A stretch of 64,000 bases of DNA from Rhizophlyctis rosea (GCA_027596075.1 JADGJC010000104.1:56231-120230); one strand, 5' to 3'. Shown: positions 23,201 to 35,548, counted from the first letter of the stretch. Numbers and translations are program-made. Notes: generated by a model from the sequence alone, not told the origin.

Positions 23201-23372
23201 TGCCATCGTGTTTCAAGTACGCCTGAACCGCCACACAAAACATTCGAAAAAGCTTGCCGGAGCATTCACCTGCACTAGCCCTGTCTAATAGCTGCGAAGG
23301 CGTCGCGGAGAGAGGTCGAGGCGACTTGACGCCGTCCTCGCCGGCACCTCCGTTCGGATGGAGAGTAACCAT
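20210..23372 (-). CDS. RING finger plus TRAF-type zinc finger protein
   Basis: Proposed exons 23372-21110 and 20985-20210 (intron about 124 nt, phase 1), giving about 1012 aa. Residues 1 to about 600 are Ser/Pro-rich and mostly disordered after a short ordered start (about 35-80, FCVAVQAYLKHDG...). A RING-HC motif begins near 632 (CPLCSDICEKAMRLSCCSAVCCSSCIW...CPFCRTRI), followed at about 698-718 by CKAGCGWKGPRREVLEHLKGC, a TRAF-type zinc finger. This RING plus TRAF-zinc layout is that of E3 ubiquitin ligases. The tail is basic, proline-rich and acidic at the very end. Without the proposed splice the frame would end soon after the zinc finger at ...CCFFCII, so the C-terminal third is less certain. 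Substrate unknown. Confidence 0.72.
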
Positions 23373-24141
23373 CCCTCTGTACTCTATGAACTGGTCTCAT
23401 GCACGTATGAGATACAGTGGAACAGCAAAGTCGTCAGGCGCACGACCCTGCAACGTCTTCCTCAACAGATCTTCAAAGAAGCTCTGGTTGGTGGAAAGGC
23501 GTGTTGGTCACGATATATTTACAAGCATGATATCCCTCAAAGTCTCCTTACCTTTCAAATATATATGCGAGTCACCTATGCGCCGATGGCTAATATTTAC
23601 GGTGGGAACGAGGGTGAAAGCCAACACCTTCACCTGTTTTCCCATCCCATCAGGAAACTCACAAGCTTTCATTGAGGAAAGTTCAAGGGGGCAAGTCGGT
23701 TCAGTGTGGCGGGCGCGGCAAGGTGCATTCGATGAATGAGGCCATATTCGGAGGCTGACCCGAGTGGCCGGGATTGGGAAAGGAGTGTCTTAACAATAAT
23801 AGTCGCGTGATTATCTTTATTTACTGTTACTGTGCATGACTCATCAACTGACGTGAACGATGGATGTGGCTTGAGCTGCGCGTCGCGTCTTTGGACCCAC
23901 GGGTCCACTGCCGATCAAGAGGTGGTCCAAACGCGTCAATGACGATGACGTCCCACATACACTCGTCATGCCTCCCATTGCACTGCATTGCACTAACACC
24001 CCTGGTTACCCCATATGCATCTCTATGGTATCAAGGAATGGATGACGAGGGACGGGGGGGATGCGGCTTGGTATATATAATGGTCCTGTCCACCGAACAT
24101 CCAACTGCCCCCTGAACCATCTTTTCACATCTAACAAATAT
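23373..24141. other. Divergent intergenic region between RING and SDR genes
   Basis: Promoter region for two divergent genes. The TATA box of the SDR gene lies at its right edge. The plus frame 23254-23739 is a shadow of the RING gene start. Confidence 0.4.
24072..24080 (+). promoter_or_regulatory. TATA box of the SDR gene
   Basis: TATATATAA lies about 62 nt upstream of the chosen start codon at 24142, a normal spacing for a TATA element with a short leader. Confidence 0.55.
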
Positions 24142-25380
24142 ATGTTCCGTCCCATCACTCGCCTATCTCGCGCATTCCACACAATCCTACGCAAACCACT
24201 TACACCACCAACTCCATTCATCCAACGCTCATTCTCCATCACACTCAATCGCAAAATGCCTTCCCAATATCCCCAATCAGGCGAGATCCCCGCTCAAACC
24301 CAAACCCACAAGGACCAACCGGGTCTCGAGCATGAGATGACCCCGAGCCCCAATGCGACGCACTTGGAGACCGCGCAGGGCTTGGAGGAGTACAAGGGGT
24401 CCGGCAAGTTGACCGGAAAGGTTGCGATTGTTACCGGCGGCGATTCCGGTTTGTATTGGTGTGATGGCTGATTCGTCGACAGAACAGAATATACTAACCA
24501 ATCGGACGTACTCCATTCCAGGTATTGGTCGTGCTGCTGCCGTCATGTTCGCCAAGGAAGGAGCGGATGTTGCCATTGTGTACGTGGATAAGGAAGAGAA
24601 GGACGCCCAGCAAGTCAAGAAGATGATCGAAGCCGTCGGACGCAAGGCCTTGCTTCTTGTGAGTGGATGCTATTGCATACAAGGAGTTTCACACTCATGA
24701 CAATGCTCTTCATCACAGCCCAGCGACATCTCCAACGAAGAAAACTGCAAAAAAATCATCTCCCAAACCATCTCCCAATTCGGCCACCTAGACATCCTCG
24801 TCAACAACGCCGCAGTCCAATACATCCAAAAGGACATCCGCCAAATTTCAACAGAACAGCTAGAAAAGACATTCAAAACCAACATCTTCTCCATGTTCTG
24901 GCTCACAAAATATGCCCTAGACCACCTCCAAAAAGGCTCAACAATCATCAACACAACTTCCGTCACAGCATACCAAGGTTCCCCTTCTCTCCTCGACTAC
25001 TCTTCAACAAAGGGGGCAATCGTCTCGTTCACCCGGTCGCTTTCAAAACAACTTGCACCAAAAGGCATTCGCGTTAATGCCGTCGCGCCTGGACCGATCT
25101 GGACGCCCCTCCAGCCTGCGTCGCGGGATGAGGAGGATATCGAGAGTTTCGGGAAGAAGGACGTGCCGCTTGGGAGGGTCGGGCAGCCAGCGGAGGTGGG
25201 GACTAGTTATGTGTTTTTGGCGAGTAACGATTCGAGTTATTTTACGGGGCAGGTATGTTGAGTGATTCGGGGGGTGAATCTTTGTACATTCTCTCCCCTG
25301 TCATAGTGTGATCACTTATATACGCCTCCAACTTCACATAGGTCCTCCACCCCAACGGTGGCTCCGTCATCAACGGTTAA
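24142..25380 (+). CDS. Short-chain dehydrogenase/reductase with mitochondrial-like leader
   Basis: Exons 24142-24448, 24522-24658, 24719-25252 and 25342-25380, giving 338 aa. Intron 1 has a perfect TACTAAC branch site near 24491. The first ~38 residues are rich in Arg, Ser and Thr and lack acidic residues ([18 protein letters not shown]), as in a mitochondrial presequence. The Rossmann motif TGGDSGIGRA is assembled across intron 1, followed by NNAAVQYIQ, catalytic Ser in [10 protein letters not shown], and YSSTKGA (Tyr-x3-Lys). The ending [14 protein letters not shown] matches the classical YghA/YdaD-like SDR group, often annotated as glucose/ribitol or general-stress dehydrogenases. It would reduce or oxidise a small alcohol, sugar or aldehyde with NAD(P). 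Start at the second Met cluster (24256, MPSQYPQSG) would give a cytosolic form without the leader. Confidence 0.88.
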
Positions 25381-25774
25381 ATATATTCCCTCCCCCCAAT
25401 CTTTCTGTCATGCTGTACCTGTCATTTGTGAATATAAAGCAAACTTGCATCAACATCTATATGGAGGGTATCTATCTTGATGAACTCGAATTGAGTATCC
25501 ATTTCCAAAAACAGGGTGTCCACAAGTCTGTACTCCATCACAAAACGCCGAGGTCTGCAAATCTGATCTTCTTTACAAGAAAATAAAAGCACAAGAGGTG
25601 AAAAAAAACGCAACAAAGAAAATTGCACAAAAGAAAACACGCAAGACTAGGTACATAAAACACCACCCCCCACCCCAAACAAGAGCATTAAGCAATAACA
25701 GCTATTTTGCATCATCTACAAAATCTACAAGAAAAAGCAATCACACCTCCCTCCACAAACGACTTGGACCCTCC
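25381..25774. other. Convergent 3' intergenic region
   Basis: AT-rich gap between the ends of the SDR gene (plus) and the RING-H2 gene (minus), with A-tracts near 25590-25640. No gene seen. Confidence 0.45.
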
Positions 25775-28640
25775 TCATCCAAACATGAACATAATCCCCC
25801 CACCACCTGGGAATCCACCGCCACCACCACCACCTGCCGCTCCACCACCATCTCCATCCCCTTCACCATTTCCACCCGACCGCGTAGGACCGTTCGTATC
25901 AGCACCGCCCGTACCAGGAGGCGGCCGGGTGAAAAGACCCTGCAGAGCGTGACGGAGGAAGTGCTCGAAACCTGCATCGGGGCCTCCAGGACCTGTGGTA
26001 CCGGCATCAGAGTCACCAGCAGTGTTCGGCCCGTCGGTTGTGGTTGTGGAAGAAGGTGGTGCAGATGCGTCGCCTTGCACGCCTTTACCTCGGCAGATGG
26101 GGCAGGAGTTGTGGTATGTGCAGAGCCACTGTTGAAGGAAAAGAAGGAAGATCAGTCATTTGAAAATCTGCATAATGTAATCAGAGTCAAAAAGAAACCT
26201 CATTTCCCTACCTGATCAACACACTCCTTATGGAACCCATGCCGACACTTCAAAATCCTCAACTCCTCCCCATCCTCATAAGGCGTCAAACAAATCGTAC
26301 ATTTCTCCCTCGTCGCAGCAAGCAAATCCTTCACCCCCAACTCCCTCTTCTTCCCTGCCTCGTCGCCTTCCCCGCCCCCCGCACCCTCCTCCTCATCATC
26401 CTCATCCCCGACCAACGTATCCGGCGACTCCGCCTCAACATCCACACCCCCCTCATCATTCTCACTCTTATACACAACAACCGGCAACTGCTCCTCCACA
26501 TCGCTCCTTTCCGCATTCCTCGGCCGCGCCGGTCCAATCAACTCCGCCAACCGCAAAAGCTGCTCGTACCCATCCCCGCCCTCTTCTCCTCCCTCCGTGT
26601 TGAGCATCCCGCCCATCGTCCCGCCCATACCGCCCGGTCCACCACGGGCCAGCGCGCGGCCGAGGATCGATAGCAACATTCCCGCAATGGCGTCTTCGGG
26701 CATGCCGCCTGGAGCGCCGGGTCCGTCGCCGGGTTGGCGAGTGCGGGGCGGGCGGCTGAAGCCTTCGGATGGAGCGTCTGTTGGGGTTTGAGGTGATTGG
26801 GGCGGTTCGGAGCGCGAACGGGGTGGGCGGGGTCCGAACATTGAGGTGAAAGGGAATCCGGAAGGGAAGGGTGGTGGGGTGCGACGAGGGGGTGGGTTCA
26901 TGTTGTCTGCAGCGTCGAATGCTGAGTTGACGTCCAAAGGATCATTGATTGGTACAGTGGGTGATGGTCTTGCATCCTGCGCGTCAGGCATGGGCACATC
27001 TGACGAAGGTGAGTTGTTTGCCGTTCCCGCCTCTGCACCCTCGGCGCTCTCCGAACCGTTGTTCCCGTTCCCACCAGAGCGACCAACGCTCCCAGTAATG
27101 ACATAAAGCACAAAGCTCATGTCCGGTCTCTCCCCATCGGAAGGCTGACGTCCTTCCGATTCGGCCGTTGGCGTGGACGGGGTATCATCTTCAGTAGGTG
27201 GCAGCGGCGAAGGTGCAGTCGAAATGCTGTCCCGGTCGTCATCATCGTCTCCCATCTCACCAAACAACCGCCTCCTCGTCCGCGAATGCGCATCGCCTTC
27301 CCCGGCCGGTAAGTTCATGAACGTGTCAGCAAGTCCAATTGTTTCTTCACTGGCAGCTCTGTCCCGCCGCGACGCAGTAGACCCAGTCCGACCGGGCCGC
27401 GATGGTAACGAAGATGTAGGCACAGCTCGGATGCCGATGATGAGAATTGGAACTGTATTGTCTGCATCTCCACGACGGCTGGGCTGACGATGCAATGAGC
27501 CACCCCTACCGAACCCTCTTCCCACACTGCGACTGCGCAACATTCGACGAATGTCGGGAAAGGGACCGGTCCCACCGAACTGGTCGCGATTGCCGCTCAA
27601 CCCCAAATGAGGAACTGGTGGTGGCGGCATATTGGAAAACATGTTGCCAAATGCGCCCGATGATGGTCTGAGTGGTGAATGTGGGGCACCGAGTTGATTT
27701 GCTCTGGCACGCAATGTTGAAAGCAAGTCGCCATCGGCCGTCTCTCCACTCCTCCTTCGTGACAAAGACGGGAATGATGTCGGTCGATCGCGACGGGGCC
27801 AAAAAGGTCTGTCGGCAGGAGCTGGATGATCAATTGAAGTCGTATTTAGCCGGCGATTGATGGAGTTCAAGCGACGACGGACGTGAGATTGCGTATCTTC
27901 CGCCGTGCTGGACTCAAGGGTGAATGGTGTTGCAGCGCTTGCGGGCGCAGATGCTCCAGGGCTTGATGGTTCCTCCATGGAGACGAACGATTCTGCATCT
28001 TCCAATGGTGGCATTTGATCATTCATGCCATCGAAAGCATTTGTGTCGGTATCTGCAGAATTGTATGGTCATTATTGTGCGAGTTCAGAAAGTGCAAATC
28101 AACAACGTCATGATAGCGAACCCTAAGGTGCACGTGGCAGTGTCCCCAATAGAGATGTGCCGACATTGGATATGTAGACTTACGATGTTGTTCCCGACTC
28201 TCTCCACTTTCATTAGCAATATGAATCCTCTCAAGAATGCTCGTGTCGTCATCAATTTCCATTGGGGTGGGAGAATCGTCATCATCGAAACGTGAATCGG
28301 AGACAGGTCTAGTATAATCTTCCACAAGACCCAATTCGAAATCTGTTGGTTCAAGTGGCGGCATATCTGATGGTGTAGCGACGGCCGCGAAGGGGGTGTC
28401 GACTGATTCAGATGCTGCAGGTGTAAGTTCGGGACTCGTGAGGTCGATGGTAACTGTTCTCGTATCGTTTATGGTGGCAGCATCATCGGCGGGTTCATCA
28501 CTTTGCACTTGCAGCCCATCCATGGCGTCCAATTCCTGAGCATTCGCCAAAGACACATCCTCCGCCACAACCGCATCTTCGGCGACCGATACCGAGACAG
28601 GCACTTGCTCACCGAAGTCCCGGTCCATCCTCACATTCAA

Positions 28641-28679
<39 letters not shown>

Positions 28680-29120
28680 ATTCTGTTCCCTCAAACTATG
28701 CGCAGACTGCAACCTATGAAGAACCCTCAAACTCTGCTGATTGACATTCCCACTATTCGTCCTCTCCAACCCCCTCTCACCCCCCCCCAGCCCCCCAATA
28801 CCACCCACCCCAGAAATGCCCTCCCCATCAGTCACAACCCTCTCCACCTCCGCCCTCCTCCTGCCAAATCCAGAATCCCGACTAGCAGCCCGAACGAGTG
28901 AAGCCGGAAAGAGCGGCGCAAAGTTGAACAGCTGCCGCCGTCTCGACCTATTTGGTGCGATTCGACGATGTACGCCGCGGAATGGCGACGATGGTGATGA
29001 TGGTGATGAGGTGCTTTGTTCTACTTGGTCGGAAACGGATGAGGTTGAGTTGTTGGCGGTGGTGTTTAGTTCAGTTTGGGAGCGGGACTGGGAGCGGGGT
29101 GTTGAGTTGTTGTTTCCCAT
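25775..29120 (-). CDS. RING-H2 zinc-finger protein, large and disordered (E3 ligase candidate)
   Basis: Exons 29120-28184, 28052-26212 and 26128-25775, phases 1 and 0, giving about 1043 aa. The start [10 protein letters not shown] fits an N-myristoylation signal (Met-Gly, Ser at position 6). An alanine run (about 147-159) is encoded by a pure GCC/GGC-type triplet repeat at 28648-28680. Most of the chain is Ser/Pro/Asp-rich and disordered. Near residue 894 starts the [34 protein letters not shown], and exon 3 supplies [14 protein letters not shown], completing a C3H2C3 RING-H2. This type recruits E2 enzymes and ubiquitinates partners, often at membranes. The glycine-rich tail follows. The RING is split by an intron between Gln and Trp. 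Exon joins are well supported because the zinc ligands are complete only after splicing. Confidence 0.83.
28648..28680. repeat. GCC triplet microsatellite (polyalanine)
   Basis: About eleven uninterrupted GCC units (plus strand) inside exon 1 of the RING-H2 gene, read on the minus strand as an alanine run. Length is likely polymorphic. Confidence 0.75.
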
Positions 29121-30027
29121 ACTTTCTGTAAAGTAAATGGGTTTTTGGGTTTAGCAATTTGACGGATGCAGATGTTTGAACAAAAAGATGAGCTACACAC
29201 CTTGCAAAGAAAGAAATATCTGCTGTTCTCCAAATATCAAGGTCAAACAAGTGGCAGCAAACGCCTGTCTTTTCGAACGTTCAAGGGTTTATTTACGAAT
29301 GACGCTATCTCCACTGGGTACCCAAAGAAACCCTATCTAACAAACGCGAGGTCTTGTAACAGTTTGACAGTTGGTGATTTTCACAACGTTTTTTACAGAT
29401 GAAGAAGAAAAAACCAAAGGAGGTCGTAATGTATATTAGAGGTCAGCAACTAGATGATGGAGATGAGCGTGAGAAACGGACCTAAAGGGGGAAAGTGTGG
29501 GAATGGGAACGGGGTGTCAACAACTAGCCTTGGGCTGGGTTTGACGGCGGTGTTGGCTGTGCATTTGCCAAGCGAAGCAGGAGCGGAGCACCACACGATT
29601 GCACTGATTGCGTGTGATCTGGGATGACGGCTCGGTGGGGCAGAATGATGTGGATGGGTGGATTACAAACCACCCCTCCCATTGTTTATCATCACTCGAT
29701 GACTGTGCCACGCATTCAGTCACTGTCAAATCACTATTTTCATGTCCAGCCATTATGGAACCTTTCAGAACAATCCAAATCTCTATCAAATTTAAAACAT
29801 AGGTTTTCCCTTCCATTCGTCAAAAATGAATCTTCCTCCCCACAAAAGCATCTACAATTCAAGTCAAGAAAACTCCTACCCTCTACGGCATTTCCTTCTT
29901 GCACAATATGTCGATGTCCACCTCCTTCCCAACTCAAAAATTCATTTTCAAATAAACATGAATCGCCACGTTCCAAACAACTGGTTTGAACCCTCTCAAA
30001 CTGCGTCAAAAAATGTGGGCGGGTAGC
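29121..30027. other. Intergenic upstream of the RING-H2 gene
   Basis: Contains a likely splice acceptor just before the RING-H2 start (CTTTACAG on the minus strand near 29128), so a 5' UTR intron is possible. The frames at 29517-30009 show no domain. Confidence 0.4.
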
Positions 30028-31961
30028 TTATTTAGTGGTACCCTTTGGCCAGATCCCGGTAACGACAAAGTCGTCCACAACGGCCTTCAGTGACGATTCC
30101 GTCACTTCGGGAACGGTGTATGTGAAACCTAGGTCCTTCTCAATCTGAGGGCCACAATCGTCAGGGTTGTTCGTGGATCGAACTAGACCACTTCTGGGTG
30201 CTACTCACCTTCGACCCATCCACACTCAACGAGTTGTCCTTAAGCAGTTCCTTGTCCAAGTACGGGGTCAAGGGAGTGTTGACGACTCCCGCTGCCTTGC
30301 AGAGCTCAGACCACGGTTGAAGGTGCTTGTCGTTGACGTCCTCCGTGACAGACTCCAAATTCAGCTGTGAAATAATCAAAAAGTATCAGTCATAAATACA
30401 TTGAGGTAGACATCCAGATCAATGCTGCCAGCTCGAATTGAACGTGTCTACCTTAGCGAATTGACTGATCATGGTGCCCTGGAACCCAGTTTCGATACCG
30501 AAAATGGACCCAATGAACCCGTTGATGATACCCTGATCTGAAATGGATCCTCTCCTTGAGTCATCTGATGGTGACATAAAAATTGCGGATTTCACGCACC
30601 TGTTGCTCCCTTATCAGCCAAGTTGTAAATCTCAGGTGGGTTCACTGGACCACTTCGGCCGCCTTTCTCCGCCTTCGTTGCTGCAACGTGCCACAAGGCG
30701 CGCGCCTAACAGATATACGTGAGCATTCATCAATCATATTCCGAAGCAGTCCTTGAACATACCACGTCCGCCACGTGCACCGTGTTCAACTTCAACTCCT
30801 TTGTCCATAATAGTTCCATCTTCTCCTTCAATTGCCGGTACACCGCTCCAACAATGAGACGAGGAGCTGAAATGGAATGAGTGAGTCGGCGATTGACTCC
30901 ACATCAATTGAATGAATCACTTACTGATGCCGAAGATGTCGCTTGGCCCGTACACAATAGCAGGGCGAACGATAATTAGATTCAGCCTGTGTCGTCGAGT
31001 GAGACCACTGAAAGACTGATGCTAAGAACTCAATTGTGACGGACCCTGCTATTTTCTTTAACTCCTCCTCCGCCTTCAACTTGTACTTCGCAATCAATGT
31101 CCAAGGCTTGAGCTTCGCATCTTCTGTTGACGGTTTCTACAGCACGGCATGTTGAAACCCTAAACTTTTGAAGAATAGAGTCTTCTACACATATATACCT
31201 TGTCAGCTTCGTAGACCTGAGCAGTGCTGACTTCCACAAAGGCTTTCACTTTCCGCTTAGCGGCTTCCTTGGCCACGGTCAGGGAGAGCTGGTACACCTT
31301 CTCGTCATACACCTAAAACCAAATGCTTCGTCAGTAATTCATTGACTTGAAGGATGACATGCAGACACCCACCTCTTCTGTCTGCCCATACTTTGTTTCA
31401 GCCGCGAGGTTGAAAACATAGTCAAACTCCTTTCCATCATCCCTGGCGTATGCCTTCTCCGCGGCAGCTAAAAGAGAAAGGAAAAGATAATCAATGTTTA
31501 GTATCCTTTTCTGAATTACTCAAATCGAGCCTCGTTCCTCATTTCGATGCCGTACAGAATGAGCGCTGAGTGCATCATGCACTTTCAAAACGACATCCAC
31601 GATTCTCATGATTACAGTCCAACGAGTCCTATTGTTCCCACGGTCCGCCTCCAATCGTTCCCACGTTCAATATGACCTTCCGAATCTTCGAATGCAGAAC
31701 GCCATCGTGCACATCCACCCGTAAATTCCGCCCATACAGAACGTCGTTGGAGTACTAACCAGGATTGACCAGATTGGCCTGTCTAAAATCGACCCTCTTA
31801 TCCTCGAAAATCTTTTTGTGAGCATCCGATAGGTACGCGGTGGCAGGGAGAGCCTTGTCCACCACACGGATGTCGGACGCGAGGTTGTTCTCCACCAGGT
31901 AGGCGACGAAATTGCGGCCGATGAAGCCGACGCCGCCTAGGACTAGGACTGTTGCGGACAT
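30028..31961 (-). CDS. NAD-dependent epimerase/dehydratase-like (extended SDR) protein
   Basis: Ten exons assembled by hand: 31961-31760, 31467-31373, 31312-31199, 31136-31045, 30986-30925, 30866-30763, 30705-30600, 30537-30452, 30364-30209 and 30144-30028. All phases agree, giving 377 aa. The N-terminus VLVLGGVGFIGRN is the extended-SDR dinucleotide motif (GxxGxxG). VFNLAAET and FVEVSTAQVY follow, then RPAIVYGPSD and TVHVADVARALW, all typical of epimerase/3-beta-HSD-like enzymes. The catalytic Tyr is expected at Tyr155 in KYKLKAEEE, where Lys sits at +1 and +3, not at the canonical +4. Substrate unknown; likely cytosolic sugar-nucleotide or sterol-type chemistry, or a regulatory NAD-binding role. 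The first intron (about 292 nt) is the longest here. The start is unambiguous (MSATVLVLGG). Confidence 0.85.
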
Positions 31962-32557
31962 GGAGCTGTGTGGGAATGAAGGATGCGGTGAGGTGGCGTT
32001 TTATGGAAGATGGTGGAAGGAATATGATGATGGCGATGGAGAGGGAATGTAACGCGTTTTGAGGGCTTACCTGGAGGATGCTGGTGTGAGATTGTGGTAT
32101 GCAACTGCTGCTTGTATGCAGAAGGGATAGAATTGGTTGTTCGAGATGGCGATGGAATGGTGGATAGGAGTTTGGGCCGGTGTCTGGAAGGAGTGGGGTT
32201 TTTGCTGTCTATCCCATCCACCATCCACCAATGCCCATTCCGATCTTCCATCCATGCTTGAATCAGCTGCAACGCCACATTCTAGCTGAATATGGCAATC
32301 GGCCGTCAAGGAGCAACAATGCATGCAATGCGCATGGGTAGGAATTGGATCCGATCCAGCCAATGAAGCCAGAAAATGGTTGAGCTATCTGAAACATTAC
32401 TCCCTTCTCTCCCTTCTCCTTCACTTTCCCACGCTCACCCAAGCCAGCCTTCAGACTTCGTTCCCTGTCAATCTTCCCACACGACGCGCAATCTTAACCG
32501 ACAACGTCTGAAACTTGGTCAATATCTATAGCCATCATACAGAATCGCCTCATCACT
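31962..32557. other. Divergent intergenic region, epimerase-like to F-box 1
   Basis: Probable bidirectional promoter. No domain-bearing frame on either strand. Confidence 0.4.
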
Positions 32558-33986
32558 ATGAGCAACCGCCTATCCGTCAACGACTTGCCGCCTACCCTCA
32601 TTTTCGACATCTTCGAGTACATTCAGCCAAGGAGCGCGCCGCTCCAAAAGGTTCCACGCGACGTTCTCGAGCGCGAGGAGCACGACTCTGACGGCAACGC
32701 TCCTCAAAATCGTCCGTACGAAGTACATCTTGCTCAGGTAGGAGATCCTCGTTTGCTGCTTTTTCACTCGAGAGAGCTTGGTTACTCAGGGATTGGTGGG
32801 TCCGCAGATATGTAAAACCTGGCGGGCAATCGCCACACAGCTGAGAAGCGGCGACAGTCTGAACGCGTATATGTATCGCGACAGTCATATCGACTTCAAA
32901 ATCCATCCCGTTTTCCAATCCAGACCAAGCTTTGAGATTGATGAAGGCTTTCAAATCCGCCTCTTGGATTCCTTCCGTGTTCACAATTGTCGCGCACTCG
33001 ATTTTCGTGATGATATTGTCAGAAGGCCGGACATCATCAGACTCTCAACCCTCCGGGAACTTACAACCAAACTTGACTTTTGCAAATTGCAAAAGCTCGT
33101 CATTGGTGCGGATTTTGCTGCATCCCCCGTCCGGATGGATACTATCATCAAGTGCCTTCACGTTGGAGGGCAACAGCTCCGCCTTCACACCCTCGGATTA
33201 TCAGTAAAGTTGACGCATCAACACCAATCGTCCAAGGCCACAAAAATCATCACCAGCTTCTTCTCAATTATCCAGCATGTTTCGCTGATACATTTGTTGC
33301 TCGGCATAGAATCCCCCAAAGGCGGGCCCAAGCTCTGCCCTCTCTTGAAAGACCTCGCACCCATCCCCACTCTCAAACATCTGTCAATCAACGGACATAT
33401 CAGCACCGAAAACTGCTCGACATTTGCCCCCATAATTCAGTCGCTCGCAATCAAAGCCTCACGCCACGGCCGTTGGCTCCTACCTGACGTAACGCAACCA
33501 ACTTTGAGAGAACTCAGCTTTTGTGGGGCGCTGCCTCTTCAGGCACTTCAAAATATCCCTATCACTACTCTCCGGAATCTCACATCGTTGACCTTCCATA
33601 ACCGCTTTCTGTTTCGAAAGCGAAACGCGATTTCCCTTTCCGTTGCAATAGCACCATATTGCCAACATTTGCGCAATTTGAAGACTCTTCATATCATCAC
33701 CTCCGTGTATTGGCATCCTATGATTCATATGCCATGGCCAAAAAGTTGCTTGCTGCCCTTAGTCAATAGTCTGCCATGTAAAGGCGTTTTGGAGGATTTG
33801 GCGATAAATATGGCGGGGTGGGATGTGGATGTCGTGTGCGAAGCATTGTGGATGCTTCCTAACTTGAAGAGGGTGGCGTTGCAAATGCAGCGTCCTGTAG
33901 TTCCATTGGAGGAAGAGCTGGAAGATGCAATTGAAAGAGTTCGGGCTATTGGGGTGGAGCATGTTATCATCCGAGAGTGGGAATGA
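32558..33986 (+). CDS. F-box protein, tandem family copy 1 (intact)
   Basis: Exons 32558-32737 and 32808-33986, 452 aa, one GT...AG intron. An F-box-like segment is split by the intron: LPPTLIFDIFEYIQPRS in exon 1 and ICKTWRAIATQLRSGDSLNAY in exon 2, separated by a charged insertion ending NRPYEVHLAQ. F-boxes bind Skp1 in SCF ubiquitin ligases. Residues about 100-440 contain irregular leucine-rich segments (LRELTTKLDFCKLQKLVIG, LKDLAPIPTLKHLSING, LRNLTSLTFHN, LEDLAINMAGWDVDVV), probably the substrate-binding LRR-like half. It is the first of four paralogues on the same strand, which share the splice site and leader. Copies 1 and 4 are intact. Confidence 0.83.
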
Positions 33987-34338
33987 AGGGTCAATCGTAT
34001 GACGCGGCGTTCGGGCTGACGGGGGGTTTCAGTTCAGGTTTCTGTGCATATTAATCGCGTGCAGGGCTAGTGCAATGATTTAGGAAGCGCAGTAGCTAAT
34101 TTTGCTGTATACATAGTTTTCTGGCGTTCATATGTAGCGGTATACTTCATGTCGATACACATGCGGTACATCGCAGTATTGAAGACAATTGAGGAGGAAA
34201 GGAATTTTGTCGTCTGTACAAGGCCAACTTGCCAAGCCACGCTCATTGGCCGTGTCTTTCACTCCTCAGCCTGTGGGCTAGCCGCGATGTTCCCATCTTG
34301 GCTTCGAAAGCAACCAATACGCAAAGCTCCTCATCACC
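33987..34338. other. Spacer between F-box copies 1 and 2
   Basis: Short intergenic region. Its right end carries the family leader GAAAGCAACCAATACGCAA just before the start of copy 2. Confidence 0.4.
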
Positions 34339-35548
34339 ATGAGCAACCAGCTCTCCGTCAATATCAACGACGTGCCCCCAACACTTCTTTTGGACATCTT
34401 TGAATACATTCAACCAAGGGGCGGGCCCTTCGAAAAGGTTCCGCTCGAAAGGGTTCCAAGGGCCGTTCTCAAGCGCGAGGGGGGGCTCTATTCGCACCGT
34501 AAGGCGCGTCAACATCGTCCGTATGAAGTACACCTTGCTCAGGTGAGGGGATGTCGCTTCCTTGTCGATGTTGCAGCTTTTGACGACGACGCATTCCGTA
34601 GGTCTGCAGAACCTGGCGGGCAATTGCCACTCAACTCAGGAACGGTAACTGTCTCGACGCGTACGCATACCGGAACCGTAGAGGGAAGCGAAGTAAACCT
34701 TTGGAAGTCGATTAAGGCTTTCAGATTCTCCTTTCGGATCCAACTCGTGTACACCACGCTCGTGTTCTGAATTTCAACGATCCTTTCCACATCACGTGGG
34801 ACGTGTTGAGACTCTCCACCCTCCAACAACTCCTACAAAAGTTTGATATCAGCAAAGTGCAGAGGCTAGCCATCAGCTCCTTGTTCGCAGAATCATCTAC
34901 CCGAATGAAGGCCCTCGCCAAGGCTTTCCGCACCGGAGGAGAACAGCTTTGCCTTCACACAGTCGATATCATGATTAGAGAGACTTACAAACACAACCTT
35001 TCAGACCATCGCACCTGACCAACATTACACAACAGACGCTGACGGAACTCCAGCTGGGTGTGAGCCATTGTTACATAGGCCTCAAGTACACTCCCGTATC
35101 TGTTTTAAAAAACCTGAGGGCATTGACACTCAACACCGACTTCCGCGAAACGGACATAGGTACCATCGATAGATCATTTCGACATCTGTGCAACCTGAAG
35201 GTCCTCCATATCACCACAATCTCTGAGCGTCCCTTCAGACAGTGGTGGCCTATCGCCGGTTTGCTCCCGCTAGTTGATAGTTTACCGTGCAAAAGCGCTT
35301 TGGAGGATTTTGCAATTGATCTGTCCAAATGGGATGACAAGGTGGTGCAGAGTGCTCTGTGGAAGTTGCCTCAACTGAAGAAGGTTGCTTTGAGTGCGCC
35401 GTTGATGGTACCTCGGAAGGAGCAAGAGCTGAAGGAGGAGGAAAGTGTCATTGCGCAGTTGCAGGCTAGGGGGGTGCAGGCTACAATTCGCACAGATTCG
35501 GGGGATTTTTGGAGGAGGGTTTTGTCATGGTCTGGCGAAGAATGGTAA
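34339..35548 (+). pseudogene. F-box family copy 2, broken
   Basis: Exon 1 is 34339-34542 (F-box part intact) and the family intron ends at 34601. Exon 2 reads VCRTWRAIATQLRNGNCLDAYAY, but a TAA stands at 34713-34715 exactly where copy 4 has AAA (Lys) and copy 3 CGC (Arg) in the motif VD-x-GFQILLSDP. The frame then continues with clear family sequence to about 35017 (GGEQLCLHTVDIM). The middle third of the protein is missing, and the C-terminal part (SLPCKSALEDFAIDLSKWDD...) continues in another frame to 35548. A stop plus a deletion and frame change make a pseudogene the best call. A truncated F-box-only product of about 103 aa is conceivable. Confidence 0.8.

Noticed and set aside
23254..23739. 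161-codon plus-strand frame
   Set aside because: It overlaps the start of the RING gene in antisense and has no domain.
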